Assembly (NCBI RefSeq): GCF_900187605.1
Contig: NZ_FYEA01000001.1
Location: 186,001-250,000, forward strand
Source: Pseudomonas sp. Irchel 3H7
GTDB taxonomy: Bacteria; Pseudomonadota; Gammaproteobacteria; Pseudomonadales; Pseudomonadaceae
Direction of reading: 5' to 3'
DNA: 64,000 nucleotides
Position numbers and translations under genes: made by a program. The notes below the pieces were generated by a model that was not told the DNA's origin, made no database searches, and worked only from the letters and a program-made list of their open reading frames with translations. Shown here piece after piece: positions 43,577-51,814 of the stretch (the first letter of the stretch is position 1; every line of letters starts with the position of its first letter).

Positions 43577-45079
43577 TCAGCGTTTTACGGTGAGGTCGAT
43601 CTGGCTCATCCGGCTACGAACAGTGAATACGCCATCCCCTGAAAGAATCGCACTGCGCGCAAACAAGCGCCCGCTCTCCCAGTTCGAAAGGCCTAGCTCC
43701 GGCTTGTTCAACGCATATTGCCCATCGACCCAACGGGTAATGCCATTGCCCACGAACGGAGCGTTGACCGCGTTGTAAAAGCGCTCCTGCACCTGCGCAT
43801 CCTCACTGATCAACGACACAGTGAACTGCGGGCTGTAGCGGTTGAACAAGGCGATCGCCTGATCCAGATCGTCAACGATCATCAGGCTGACTTCCGGGGT
43901 TTCTTCCCATTCCCACTCACAGCCCAATGCGGATTCCGCCAAGGGTTCTGCCAGTGCTTCGGTCTGATAACCCTCGGCGCGATAAACCTCGACCGTCGCG
44001 TTCTGCCACTCACTCGGCAAGCAGCCTTCGCTACCTTCGACGATATGCAATTTGCAGCCCTGGCCACGCGCAGTACCGGCCTGTTGCAGCGCGTCGAGAA
44101 ACAACGGCACCAGTTCCGCCGCGCGATCACGCTGGATCAGGCAGACATTGAGCGTGTTGCAGACTTTGCGGTCCAGCGAGTTGCGCACCACCGCGGCAAA
44201 GCGATTGGCGTCCGCTGCACGATCGGCGATCAACCACGCGCCACCCGTGCCATGCAGGCTGACGGCGGTGCCGGCTTGCTGGGCAATGCTGCCCAACTGA
44301 CTGACCGCACGACCCGAACCGCGCGCCACGGCCAACGACAGACGGCGGTCAGCGAACATCGCCCAACCGGCGGCATGATTGACACTTTCCACCAACGACA
44401 CCGCACCGGCCGGCAGACCGGCGTCGGCCAGCGCCGGGTTCAAGGCATGAGTGACGATGGCTTGCGCGGTGCCCAAGGCATCGCTGCCGATGCGCAGCAC
44501 AGCGGTGTTGCCGGTGCGCAAGACACCGGCGGCGTCGGCGAACACGTTAGGGCGTCCTTCGAAGACAAACGCGACGATGCCCAATGGCGAGACAACCTGT
44601 TCAACCTTCCAGCCGTCGTGCTCGACGCTGCTGATGACTTTGCCGCGCGTGGCGGCGGCATCACGCCAGGCGCGCAGGCCGGCGATCATGTCGCGACGCA
44701 TGCGCTCATCGGCGAGCAGCCGGGTGGTGGAGCGGCCGCGCGCTTTGGCCCTTTCGATGTCGGCGAGGTTGGCGGTTTCGATGTGCGCCCAGCACGCCGG
44801 GGTTTCCAGACGTTGCGCAAACAGGTCGAAAAACTGGCTGATGGCCTCATCGGACACCGCCGACAGCGCGGTGAACGCCGCTGCCGCACGCTCGATCGCC
44901 ACGGACGCTGCTTGTTGATCGGCCACGGGGATCAACAACAGCTCGCCACTGATCTGCTCGACCAGCAGGTGGTCACCGGGTTGAAAGCGCGCGGCCAGTT
45001 CGGGGCTGACCACGGTGACGCGGTTACCAGCGAAAGGGATCGGCGTGCCAGCGACTAGACGTTCGAGCGCAAGAGACAT
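43577..45079 (-). CDS. Glutamate-5-semialdehyde dehydrogenase-like protein with N-terminal extension
   Basis: 500 residues, about 80 longer than ProA. Residues from about 75 onward follow the ProA branch of the aldehyde dehydrogenases: FVFEGRPNVFADAA, HGTGGAWLIA, catalytic Cys307 in RKVCNTLNVCLI, and NWESGRLFARSAIL near the end. The extension (1-75) is not recognised. Housekeeping ProA makes proline; this is probably a paralogue acting on a related acyl phosphate or aldehyde. Same strand as the glutaminase upstream, which is separated by a REPIN. Confidence 0.8.
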   Translation of the reverse strand: MSLALERLVAGTPIPFAGNRVTVVSPELAARFQPGDHLLVEQISGELLLIPVADQQAASVAIERAAAAFTALSAVSDEAISQFFDLFAQRLETPACWAHIETANLADIERAKARGRSTTRLLADERMRRDMIAGLRAWRDAAATRGKVISSVEHDGWKVEQVVSPLGIVAFVFEGRPNVFADAAGVLRTGNTAVLRIGSDALGTAQAIVTHALNPALADAGLPAGAVSLVESVNHAAGWAMFADRRLSLAVARGSGRAVSQLGSIAQQAGTAVSLHGTGGAWLIADRAADANRFAAVVRNSLDRKVCNTLNVCLIQRDRAAELVPLFLDALQQAGTARGQGCKLHIVEGSEGCLPSEWQNATVEVYRAEGYQTEALAEPLAESALGCEWEWEETPEVSLMIVDDLDQAIALFNRYSPQFTVSLISEDAQVQERFYNAVNAPFVGNGITRWVDGQYALNKPELGLSNWESGRLFARSAILSGDGVFTVRSRMSQIDLTVKR

Positions 45080-45161
45080 GAAGCGGATTCACCATGCAGG
45101 GAGCGGCCGGAAAATGTAGCGGATTACTCGATGAAATACACCTCTTCAAACACTTAAGAAA

Positions 45162-45253
45162 CCTGTGGGAGCTGGCTTGCCAGCGATAGCGGTGGTTCAG
45201 TCAATTTATAGTGACTGACAGGCCCTCATCGCTGGCAAGCCAGCTCCCACAGG
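45162..45253. repeat. REPIN (CCTGTGGGAGCTGGCTTGCC class)
   Basis: Inverted pair CCTGTGGGAGCTGGCTTGCC and GGCAAGCCAGCTCCCACAGG, flanked by AGCGAT/ATCGCT, with a 40-base middle. Between glutaminase and the ProA-like gene. Confidence 0.92.
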
Positions 45254-45278
45254 GTTTTGTGGTGTCTGTGTGATCGGA

Positions 45279-46187
45279 TCAGAACACCGACCAGCCAATC
45301 CGCGCACTGAGCATCTCCAGTGCCGCCATCCCCGCCAGCGAATTCCCCGCAGCATTCAACTCCGGCGACCACACGCACACCGTGAACTGCCCCGGCACCA
45401 CCGCGACAATCCCGCCACCGACGCCGCTCTTGCCCGGCAAGCCGACGCGGTAAGCGAAGTTACCCGCTTCGTCATACAGCCCGCTGGTGGCCATGATCGA
45501 GTTGACCTGCTGGGTTTGCCGACGTGTGAGGATCTGTTCGCCGCTGTGTTTGCAGAAACCATCGTTGGCCAGAAAGCAGAACGCCCGCGCCAGATCGATG
45601 CAGTTCATGCGCAACGCGCAGTGACTGAAATAGCTGCGCAGCACCGCTTCGACATCGTTGTGAAAATTGCCGAACGACTGCATCAGATACGCCATCGCTG
45701 CATTGCGCGCGCGGTGCTGGTATTCCGAGTCGGCGACTTTGCCGTCGATCATGATCTGCGGATTGCCCGACAGTCGGCGGACGAAATCGCGCATCGACAG
45801 GGTTGGTGCGGCAAAGCGCGACTGGTTGATATCGCAGATCACCAGCGCACCGGCGTTGATGAACGGATTGCGCGGCCGACCGCGCTCGAATTCCAGCTGC
45901 ACCAGCGAGTTGAACGGTTGCCCGGACGGCTCGTGACCGAGGCGTTCCCAGATCGCTTCGCCGGAATGATCGATCGCCTGCACCAGGCTGAACACCTTGG
46001 AAATACTCTGCACCGAGAACGGCGTCTCGGCGTCACCGGCGCAATACATCTCGCCGTCGTTGCCGTACACGGCGATGCCCAGCTGATTGGCCGGCACGGT
46101 GCCGAGGGCGGGAATGTAGTCAGCCACCTTGCCCTGCCCGATCAACGGGCGGACAGCGTCAAGAATCTCGTTCAACAGCGCTTGCAT
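45279..46187 (-). CDS. glsA: Glutaminase
   Basis: 302 residues. Serine-dependent beta-lactamase-like fold: [12 protein letters not shown] with Ser61 and Lys64, [10 protein letters not shown], and [12 protein letters not shown]. Hydrolyses glutamine to glutamate and ammonia. Start at 46187 by comparison with the family ([16 protein letters not shown]); the much longer frame to 46574 overlaps the divergent GFA gene and is not used. No signal peptide, so cytoplasmic. Confidence 0.93.
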   Translation of the reverse strand: MQALLNEILDAVRPLIGQGKVADYIPALGTVPANQLGIAVYGNDGEMYCAGDAETPFSVQSISKVFSLVQAIDHSGEAIWERLGHEPSGQPFNSLVQLEFERGRPRNPFINAGALVICDINQSRFAAPTLSMRDFVRRLSGNPQIMIDGKVADSEYQHRARNAAMAYLMQSFGNFHNDVEAVLRSYFSHCALRMNCIDLARAFCFLANDGFCKHSGEQILTRRQTQQVNSIMATSGLYDEAGNFAYRVGLPGKSGVGGGIVAVVPGQFTVCVWSPELNAAGNSLAGMAALEMLSARIGWSVF

Positions 46188-46325
46188 GCCGGGTTCCGAA
46201 GTCTCGCCCCATGGGATTGCGGGGACACTGGGGCTAGACGCTGCGCCCGCCCGTCGAATCACACCGGCCACCATCGCACTGAATGTTCTAGGCTCAACCG
46301 CACATTCAAAAACGGGAGAGCACCC

Positions 46326-46814
46326 ATGCAGCTCGAAGGCTCCTGCCATTGCGGCGAGGTCACATTCAGCCTCACCAGCGCCCACCCCTACCCTTATCAA
46401 CGCTGCTATTGCTCGATCTGTCGCAAGACTCAGGGCGGCGGCGGTTATGCGATCAACCTCGGCGGCGACGCGACCAGCCTCAAGGTGCGCGGGCGCAAAC
46501 ACATCAGCGTCTATCACGCGAAGATGAAGGACGCTGACGACCAGCGCGCCCATCGCAGCACCGCTGAACGGCATTTCTGTTCACTGTGCGGCAGCGGCTT
46601 GTGGCTGTTCAGCCCGGAGTGGCCAGAGCTGATTCACCCGTTCGCCTCGGCCATCGACACACCGCTGCCGGTGCCGCCGGAGCACACACATCTGATGCTC
46701 GGTTCGAAAGCGCCTTGGGTAGAAGTAGACGCTAAATCGAAAGACAAACAGTTCGACGTCTACCCCGAAGAATCCATCGCCCAGTGGCATGAACGCCTCG
46801 GTTTGACCCGCTGA
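46326..46814 (+). CDS. GFA-family protein (glutathione-dependent formaldehyde-activating-like)
   Basis: 162 residues. Zinc-binding cysteines at CHCG (7, 9), [12 protein letters not shown] (near 27-32) and [11 protein letters not shown] (near 85-88). The family binds zinc and is named after a formaldehyde-glutathione adduct enzyme, but most members are uncharacterised. Divergent from glutaminase; GGGAGAG precedes the ATG. Confidence 0.88.
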   Translation: MQLEGSCHCGEVTFSLTSAHPYPYQRCYCSICRKTQGGGGYAINLGGDATSLKVRGRKHISVYHAKMKDADDQRAHRSTAERHFCSLCGSGLWLFSPEWPELIHPFASAIDTPLPVPPEHTHLMLGSKAPWVEVDAKSKDKQFDVYPEESIAQWHERLGLTR

Positions 46815-46825
46815 ACCGTGCCCCC

Positions 46826-46909
46826 TGTAGGAGTGAGCCTGCTCGCGATAGCGGTGGATCAGACACACCCATGCTGACTGACCCGGCGCTTTCGCGAGCA
46901 GGCACAGGC
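46826..46909. repeat. REPIN (TGTAGGAGTGAGCCTGCTCG class), right arm shortened
   Basis: TGTAGGAGTGAGCCTGCTCG at the left; the right arm CGCTTTCGCGAGCAGGCACA lacks the CTCACTCCTACA end seen in the 16.3-kb copy. Between convergent GFA and kinase genes. Confidence 0.8.
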
Positions 46910-46916
46910 CACAGAA

Positions 46917-48203
46917 CTAATCCAGATGCGCCCAGGTCATCCGGAACGACGCTCCACCCCAGGGAGAATCCCCCACTTCAACCTGCCCGCCATGCGACTG
47001 CGAGACCCGGCGCACCAACGCCAGGCCCAAGCCAAACCCGCCGGTACGCCGATCCCGGCTGGCATCCAGCCGCGAAAACGGCTCAAAGATCTTCTCGCGC
47101 CCGTGCACCGGCACCCCCGGTCCATCGTCGTTGACCCGCACTTCGTAATAGTCGCCGGTGCGCACCAGCGACACTTCAACACGTTGCTCGGCATAGCGAA
47201 TCGCGTTGCGCAGCAGATTGATCACCGCCCGCGCCATGAATCGCGGCTCAATGCGCACGGTGTCGAGCCGGCAATCACCGATCAGCAACTGCACCCCCGC
47301 CGCTTCGGCCTCCAGCGCCACGCTGCCAGCCACGCTATCAAGCCAATTGGCAGCCTGGATGTTTTCGCGTTTGATCACCGTCGCGCCACGTTCAAGGCTG
47401 GCGTAGGTGAGCAATTCGGAAACCATCTCCTCCAGTTCACCAAGGTCTGCGTACATGTCGGCAATCAGCTCGCGGTTCTGGCTGGCGTCCGGCTGCTGCT
47501 TGAGTTGATCAAGTTCAAACGACAGCCGCGCGATCGGCGTGCGCAATTCGTGGGACACGGCATTGGTCAGTTCACGCTGGTTAGCGATCAACCCTTCAAT
47601 GCGTGCTGCCATCAGATTGAAGTGCTCGGCCAGATCGCGGATGTTCGAGCGTTTCGACAGTTGAATGCGCACCGACAGATCGTTGTCGCCGAAACGCTCG
47701 GCAGCCAGGCGCAGTTTCTCCAGATCGCGCCAGTGTGGACGTACCCAGAAAAACAGCACGATGCCGATCAGCACGGCGATCATCAGGTAGGCAGCGGCGA
47801 TGTAGAACGGCATCAGGCTCGGCTCGGCCGGCAAGCGGATGCTGAGCAACTGCGGCCCCTCATCAATCGCGGAAATGTACTGGTTGTACTGGTCGCGGAT
47901 CACCAGCAGCCCTTTGGCCAGTTCGGCTTTTTCCTCGTCGCTCAGGGCCAGTTCAGTGGTATCGACCAGCGTCAGCCCCAAACCGTAATGCGGGCGGATC
48001 GTTTCCAGTTGCTTTTCCCGGGCGGTGCCGTCGAGGTCACGCAACTGCTGGCCCAATGTCCATGCCTGGCCGCGCACGGCCTCACGGTTGTAGTCCTGCA
48101 TCTGATAATCGAGCAAGGCATCAAAGGTGCGCTCGACCGTCTGCAAGGCCAGCACCAGACCCAACGTCATGACCAGAAACAGCCCAAGAAATAACCGCAG
48201 CAT
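46917..48203 (-). CDS. rstB: Sensor histidine kinase (RstB-like)
   Basis: 428 residues. Two membrane helices (about 3-21 and 132-153) enclose a periplasmic domain of some 110 residues. HAMP, then H-box TNAVSHELRTPIARL with His218, N-box INLLRNAIRYA and G-boxes NDDGPGVP and GGFGLGLALV. It follows its regulator without a gap (one base between). RstB in enterobacteria responds to acid and magnesium; the signal here is unknown. The gene name is by similarity and context. Confidence 0.85.
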   Translation of the reverse strand: MLRLFLGLFLVMTLGLVLALQTVERTFDALLDYQMQDYNREAVRGQAWTLGQQLRDLDGTAREKQLETIRPHYGLGLTLVDTTELALSDEEKAELAKGLLVIRDQYNQYISAIDEGPQLLSIRLPAEPSLMPFYIAAAYLMIAVLIGIVLFFWVRPHWRDLEKLRLAAERFGDNDLSVRIQLSKRSNIRDLAEHFNLMAARIEGLIANQRELTNAVSHELRTPIARLSFELDQLKQQPDASQNRELIADMYADLGELEEMVSELLTYASLERGATVIKRENIQAANWLDSVAGSVALEAEAAGVQLLIGDCRLDTVRIEPRFMARAVINLLRNAIRYAEQRVEVSLVRTGDYYEVRVNDDGPGVPVHGREKIFEPFSRLDASRDRRTGGFGLGLALVRRVSQSHGGQVEVGDSPWGGASFRMTWAHLD

Positions 48204-48911
48204 CTACAACTCCCACGCGAACGGATTGAACAGATAACCCTTGCCCCACACGGTTTTGATGCACATCGGCTCGCGGGGATTGTCTTTGAGTTTGTTGCGT
48301 AATTTGCTGATGTACACGTCGACGCTGCGGTTGAGGCCGTCGAAGGCAATCCCGCGCATGCGATTGAGGATGTCGTCGCGCGACAGCACTTTGCCGGCGG
48401 CGCTGGCCAGCAACCACAGCAGCTCGAATTCCATGGTGGTCATTTCGATGACCTCGCCCGCCAGCCGCACTTCACGGCAACTGCGGTCAACGCTCAACTG
48501 GCCAAACTCCATATAACTCACCACGTTGCTGTCCGGCACCTGCCGCCGTTGCAACGCGCGCAGCCGGGCCAGCAACACCGGTGGCTTGATTGGTTTGATT
48601 ACGTAATCATCGGCGCCGGACTCCAGACCGAGGATATGGTCGAGATCGTCTTCCTTGGCGGTCAGGATCACGATCGGTGTGTCCGACACGCTGCGAATTT
48701 CCCGGCATACGTGCAGACCGCTCTGCCCCGGCAGCATCAGGTCGAGCACCACGACTTTCGGCTTGAATTCCAGAAAGGCAGCCACGGCCAGGTCTCCACG
48801 ATGCACCGTACGCACCTCGTAGCCGTGTTGTTCGAGAAAGTGGGCGATCAACGCCGCCAGACGCTCATCGTCTTCCACCAACAGGACTTTGCCAAAACCC
48901 AGGTTATCCAT
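48204..48911 (-). CDS. rstA: OmpR-family response regulator (RstA-like)
   Basis: 235 residues. Receiver with EDD (13-15), Asp57 and VIKPIKPPVLLARL, followed by a winged-helix domain with DVYISKLRNKLKDNP and KTVWGKGYLFNPFAW. That C-terminal ending is characteristic of RstA. First gene of the pair, directly upstream of the kinase. Confidence 0.88.
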   Translation of the reverse strand: MDNLGFGKVLLVEDDERLAALIAHFLEQHGYEVRTVHRGDLAVAAFLEFKPKVVVLDLMLPGQSGLHVCREIRSVSDTPIVILTAKEDDLDHILGLESGADDYVIKPIKPPVLLARLRALQRRQVPDSNVVSYMEFGQLSVDRSCREVRLAGEVIEMTTMEFELLWLLASAAGKVLSRDDILNRMRGIAFDGLNRSVDVYISKLRNKLKDNPREPMCIKTVWGKGYLFNPFAWEL

Positions 48912-48990
48912 AACGCCCGTCTGCCGCCCTTGTGTGAAGTGGTCGGCATTATGGCGGCTTTCATGGCGCAGGCGTTTGTTTCAGGCAGCA

Positions 48991-49015
48991 AAAACCGGCC
49001 GCTTGGGCCGGTTTT
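48991..49015 (-). terminator. Rho-independent terminator after miaE
   Basis: AAAACCGGCC-GCTTG-GGCCGGTTTT; read on the minus strand the hairpin is followed by TTTTTGCTG. It separates miaE from rstA. Confidence 0.8.
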
Positions 49016-49071
49016 CGGTGATGTTTCATACTCTTAAGAGTTTTTAACATTCATGCACTGATCGCTACATC

Positions 49072-49151
49072 TGTAGGAGCTGCCGAAGGCTGCGATCTTT
49101 TGCTTTTGACGAAGCCGGATCAAAAGATCGCAGCCTTCGGCAACTCCTACA
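49072..49151. repeat. REPIN (TGTAGGAGCTGCC class)
   Basis: TGTAGGAGCTGCCGAAGGCT and its inverted partner AGCCTTCGGCAACTCCTACA around TTTTGCTTTTGACG. Just after the miaE stop. Confidence 0.9.
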
Positions 49152-49156
49152 CGGAG

Positions 49157-49774
49157 TCATGCGGTGGCAGGCACACCGCTGTGGAAGCGGAACTCTTCGT
49201 CCGGCGACTCGATCAATTCCAGCTCGGCGGCGCGGACTTTCTCGATGACCTGAGCAATATCCTTCGCATCGCCGTACTGATAGGCCAGTTTCAGATAACC
49301 CTGAAAATGCCGCGCCTCGCTTTTCAGCAGGCCAAAGTAGAACTTGCCGAGTTCTTCGTCCAAATGCGGCACCAGCGCTTCGAACCGCTCGCAACTGCGC
49401 GCTTCGATAAACGCGCCGACCACCAGCGTATCCACCAGTTTCACCGGCTCATGGCTGCGCACCACCTTACGCAAGCTCGAGGCGTAACGACCGGCGTGGA
49501 GCTGACGCAGTTCGATCTTGCGCCGCTTCATGATGCGCATGACCTGCTCGTGGTGCACCAGTTCTTCCCGGGCCAGACGCGACATCATGTTGATCAGGTC
49601 GACGTGGGAATGGTACTTGGCAATCAGGCTCAGGGCGGTGCTGGCAGCCTTGAACTCGCAGTTCTTGTGGTCGATCAGCAGGGTTTCCTGATCGGCCAGG
49701 GCGGCCTGAACCCAGGCGTCGGGGGTGCGGCAGCCAAGGAATTCGTGGATTTCGGGAAGGATCATGGGGCTCAC
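49157..49774 (-). CDS. miaE: tRNA 2-methylthio-N6-isopentenyladenosine hydroxylase MiaE
   Basis: 205 residues (202 if started at the second Met). Ferritin-like di-iron fold with ligands in DHKNCEFKAASTAL, REELVHHEQVMRIM and KSEARHFQGYLKLA. MiaE hydroxylates ms2i6A37 in tRNA using oxygen. Divergent from an ANR-controlled Usp gene. As an oxygen-using enzyme beside an ANR box it is a plausible repression target, but that is inference. Confidence 0.94.
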   Translation of the reverse strand: MSPMILPEIHEFLGCRTPDAWVQAALADQETLLIDHKNCEFKAASTALSLIAKYHSHVDLINMMSRLAREELVHHEQVMRIMKRRKIELRQLHAGRYASSLRKVVRSHEPVKLVDTLVVGAFIEARSCERFEALVPHLDEELGKFYFGLLKSEARHFQGYLKLAYQYGDAKDIAQVIEKVRAAELELIESPDEEFRFHSGVPATA

Positions 49775-49841
49775 GGTAAAAGGTGTTCGAGCGAAGGGCG
49801 CCGATTATACCGGCCTGTCCGCAGACCACCAGCGGCTGGCG

Positions 49842-49855
49842 TTGATATGCATCAA
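49842..49855 (+). promoter_or_regulatory. ANR/FNR box
   Basis: TTGATATGCATCAA, an exact consensus match and perfect palindrome, 70 bases before the Usp start and 68 bases before the divergent miaE start. Confidence 0.75.
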
Positions 49856-49924
49856 GTCGCGCACGATCGAGCAGCAACTATAGTTGTGCAACGCCGTGCC
49901 TTTTCTTTGCTGGAGACTCCGCTC

Positions 49925-50788
49925 ATGCAAGCCATTCGCAGCATTCTGGTGGTCATCGAACCCGAACATTCGGAAAGCCTGGCGCTCAAGCGCGCCAAGT
50001 TGATCGCCGGCGTAACCCAGGCCCACCTGCACCTGTTGGTGTGCGACAGGAAACACGACCACGCCGGCATGCTTGGCGTACTCAAGGCTGCGCTGGTGGC
50101 CGACGGCTACAGCGTGACCACCGAACAGGCATGGAATGAAAGCCTGCACGAAACCATCATTGATGTGCAGCAGGCCGAGGGTTGCGGGCTGGTGATCAAG
50201 CAGCATTTCCCTGACAGCTCACTGAAAAAAGCCCTGCTGACCCCGGCGGACTGGAAGCTCTTGCGCCACTGCCCTACCCCGGTGTTGCTGGTGAAAACCG
50301 CAGGTTCCTGGAAGGACAAAGTGATTCTGGCGGCGGTGGACGTGGGCAATGCCGATGGTGAGCACCGGCATTTGCACACGACGATCATTGATCATGGCTA
50401 CGACATTGCCAGTCTGGCCAAGGCGCATTTGCATGTGATCGCGGCACATCCATCGCCGATGCTGTCGGCGGCGGACCCGACGCTGCAACTGAGTGAAACC
50501 ATCGAGGCGCGTTATCGCGAGCAATGCCGGGCGTTTCAGGCGGAATTCGATGTCGATGATGAGCATCTGCACATCGAGGAAGGCCCGGCAGATGTGTTGA
50601 TCCCGTTCATGGCGCACAAGCTGCAGGCGGCAGTGACCGTGATTGGCACGGTGGCACGCACCGGTTTGTCAGGGGCATTGATCGGCAATACGGCGGAAGT
50701 TGTGCTGGATGCACTGGAGAGCGATGTGCTGGTGCTCAAACCGCAGGAGGTTGAAGATCATCTGGTGGAGTTGGCGGTGAAGCATTAA
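49925..50788 (+). CDS. Tandem universal stress protein
   Basis: 287 residues, two Usp domains (1-140, 145-275). C-terminal signature VIGTVARTGLSGALIGNTAEVVL is a Usp nucleotide-site variant. It is similar in build to E. coli UspE. GGAG precedes the ATG. The exact ANR box upstream points to low-oxygen induction, as for the Usp gene at 25590. Confidence 0.9.
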   Translation: MQAIRSILVVIEPEHSESLALKRAKLIAGVTQAHLHLLVCDRKHDHAGMLGVLKAALVADGYSVTTEQAWNESLHETIIDVQQAEGCGLVIKQHFPDSSLKKALLTPADWKLLRHCPTPVLLVKTAGSWKDKVILAAVDVGNADGEHRHLHTTIIDHGYDIASLAKAHLHVIAAHPSPMLSAADPTLQLSETIEARYREQCRAFQAEFDVDDEHLHIEEGPADVLIPFMAHKLQAAVTVIGTVARTGLSGALIGNTAEVVLDALESDVLVLKPQEVEDHLVELAVKH

Positions 50789-50790
50789 AG

Positions 50791-50873
50791 ATCAAAAGAT
50801 CGCAGCCTTCGGCAGCTACTACAGCTAGAACGCATTCCCATGTAGGAGCTGCGGCATGCTGCGATCTTTTGAC
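50791..50873. repeat. REPIN (TGTAGGAGCTGCC class)
   Basis: ATCAAAAGATCGCAGCCTTC at the left, TGTAGGAGCTGCGGCATGCT and GCGATCTTTTGA at the right. Fills the space between the convergent Usp and DUF1289 genes. Confidence 0.88.
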
Positions 50874-50875
50874 CT

Positions 50876-51346
50876 TCAGGCGCCAAAGGCGTCTTTGAGG
50901 AATCCGGGGGCGATGTAGCGCTGATAGTGCGCTTCCGACAGCAGGAAGAATTCCCGATCAATGGCATCACGCAATTCCGGCAGGTTCCAGTCGCGAAACT
51001 CCGGCAGCAACACCATCCCGTAGGCTTCCAGATTAATGATCACCCGCGCGCCACGGGCGATCAGCTGATACGCCCAGCAATACTCCGACTGATGCGGCAC
51101 GAAGCGGATCTTGCGCTGTTCCAGCTGCTCGCGCAGGCGCGCCGAATCGAAAATCTCGACCTTGCCCGCCATCACTTGTGACAGCAATTGCTCCAGACGC
51201 AGCCACACTGCACGCTTTTCCTCCTCGTTGTACCCATTCCAGTGGATCACTTCGTGGTGGAAACGCTTGCAGCCACGGCACACCAGATCACCGTAAACAG
51301 TGGAGCAGAGGCCGACGCAGGGGGTCTTGATGGTCTGATTGGGCAT
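50876..51346 (-). CDS. DUF1289 domain protein
   Basis: 156 residues. The N-terminal DUF1289 motif with clustered Cys is clear: TPCVGLCSTVYGDLVCRGC then KRFHHEVIHWNGY. A C-terminal region of about 100 residues (VPHQSEYCWAYQLIARGARV) goes beyond the short DUF1289 core. Start at 51346 (MPNQTIKTPC). The Cys cluster probably binds metal; function unknown. Divergent from acnB. Confidence 0.88.
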   Translation of the reverse strand: MPNQTIKTPCVGLCSTVYGDLVCRGCKRFHHEVIHWNGYNEEEKRAVWLRLEQLLSQVMAGKVEIFDSARLREQLEQRKIRFVPHQSEYCWAYQLIARGARVIINLEAYGMVLLPEFRDWNLPELRDAIDREFFLLSEAHYQRYIAPGFLKDAFGA

Positions 51347-51553
51347 AAGATAGGCAAAACACTGAAACGCGGAACAGGTCGGCATGTTAGCCCTTTGTCG
51401 GGCATTGATCACCCCTCAAACATCAGGGTCACAGCCGCGCGCGGCATTTGCCCCGGCCACGCGCATTGCCACGAAAGTCCAATAGAGCGCGACTTACCTT
51501 TAAATTTTTTTTGCCGTAGAATCAGCCAGCCTTTTAAGGCGCCAATGTCCGTT

Positions 51554-51694
51554 AGAAGCTGTTTTCAAAGCGTCACGAGCACAGTCGTTCCTTCAGAGCG
51601 GTGTTGGCGAGGGATTTTTCCAGCGGGGAAAAATCCACCGCCAACCCTCATCAGCTCCCCGTTCTGCAGGCGTAAAACTTTGAAAGCAGCTTCT
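51554..51694 (+). promoter_or_regulatory. Structured 5' leader of acnB
   Basis: Two nested long pairings: AGAAGCTGTTTTCAAAG (51554-51570) with CTTTGAAAGCAGCTTCT (51678-51694), 17 pairs with one G-U; and, within it, an extended hairpin at 51603-51645 made of GTTGGCG/CGCCAAC and GGATTTTTCC/GGAAAAATCC with an AGCGG loop. Further short hairpins (CGGGA-TGAGCG-TCCCG, CCCATTTGGG) follow before the GTG start at 51815. A promoter-like TAGAAT lies at 51517. The leader is therefore about 290 nt and strongly folded. Confidence 0.65.
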
Positions 51695-51814
51695 GTAAGG
51701 AATTGCCGGTAATTCTGGCCGAACGACCCACAACGTCGTGAGGAGCATGAGTACGGCAATTTCGGGATGAGCGTCCCGGACACCCATTTGGGACCACTGA
51801 TGAGGGTAATAACT

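Noticed and set aside
45270..46325. Upstream in-frame extension of the GFA gene across the glutaminase locus
   Set aside because: The extension is antisense to glsA. The GFA family starts at the Met at 46326, which has its own ribosome-binding site.
51500..51553. sigma-54 promoter before acnB
   Set aside because: No GG-N10-GC pair at -24/-12 was found; a TAGAAT -10-like element fits a standard promoter better.
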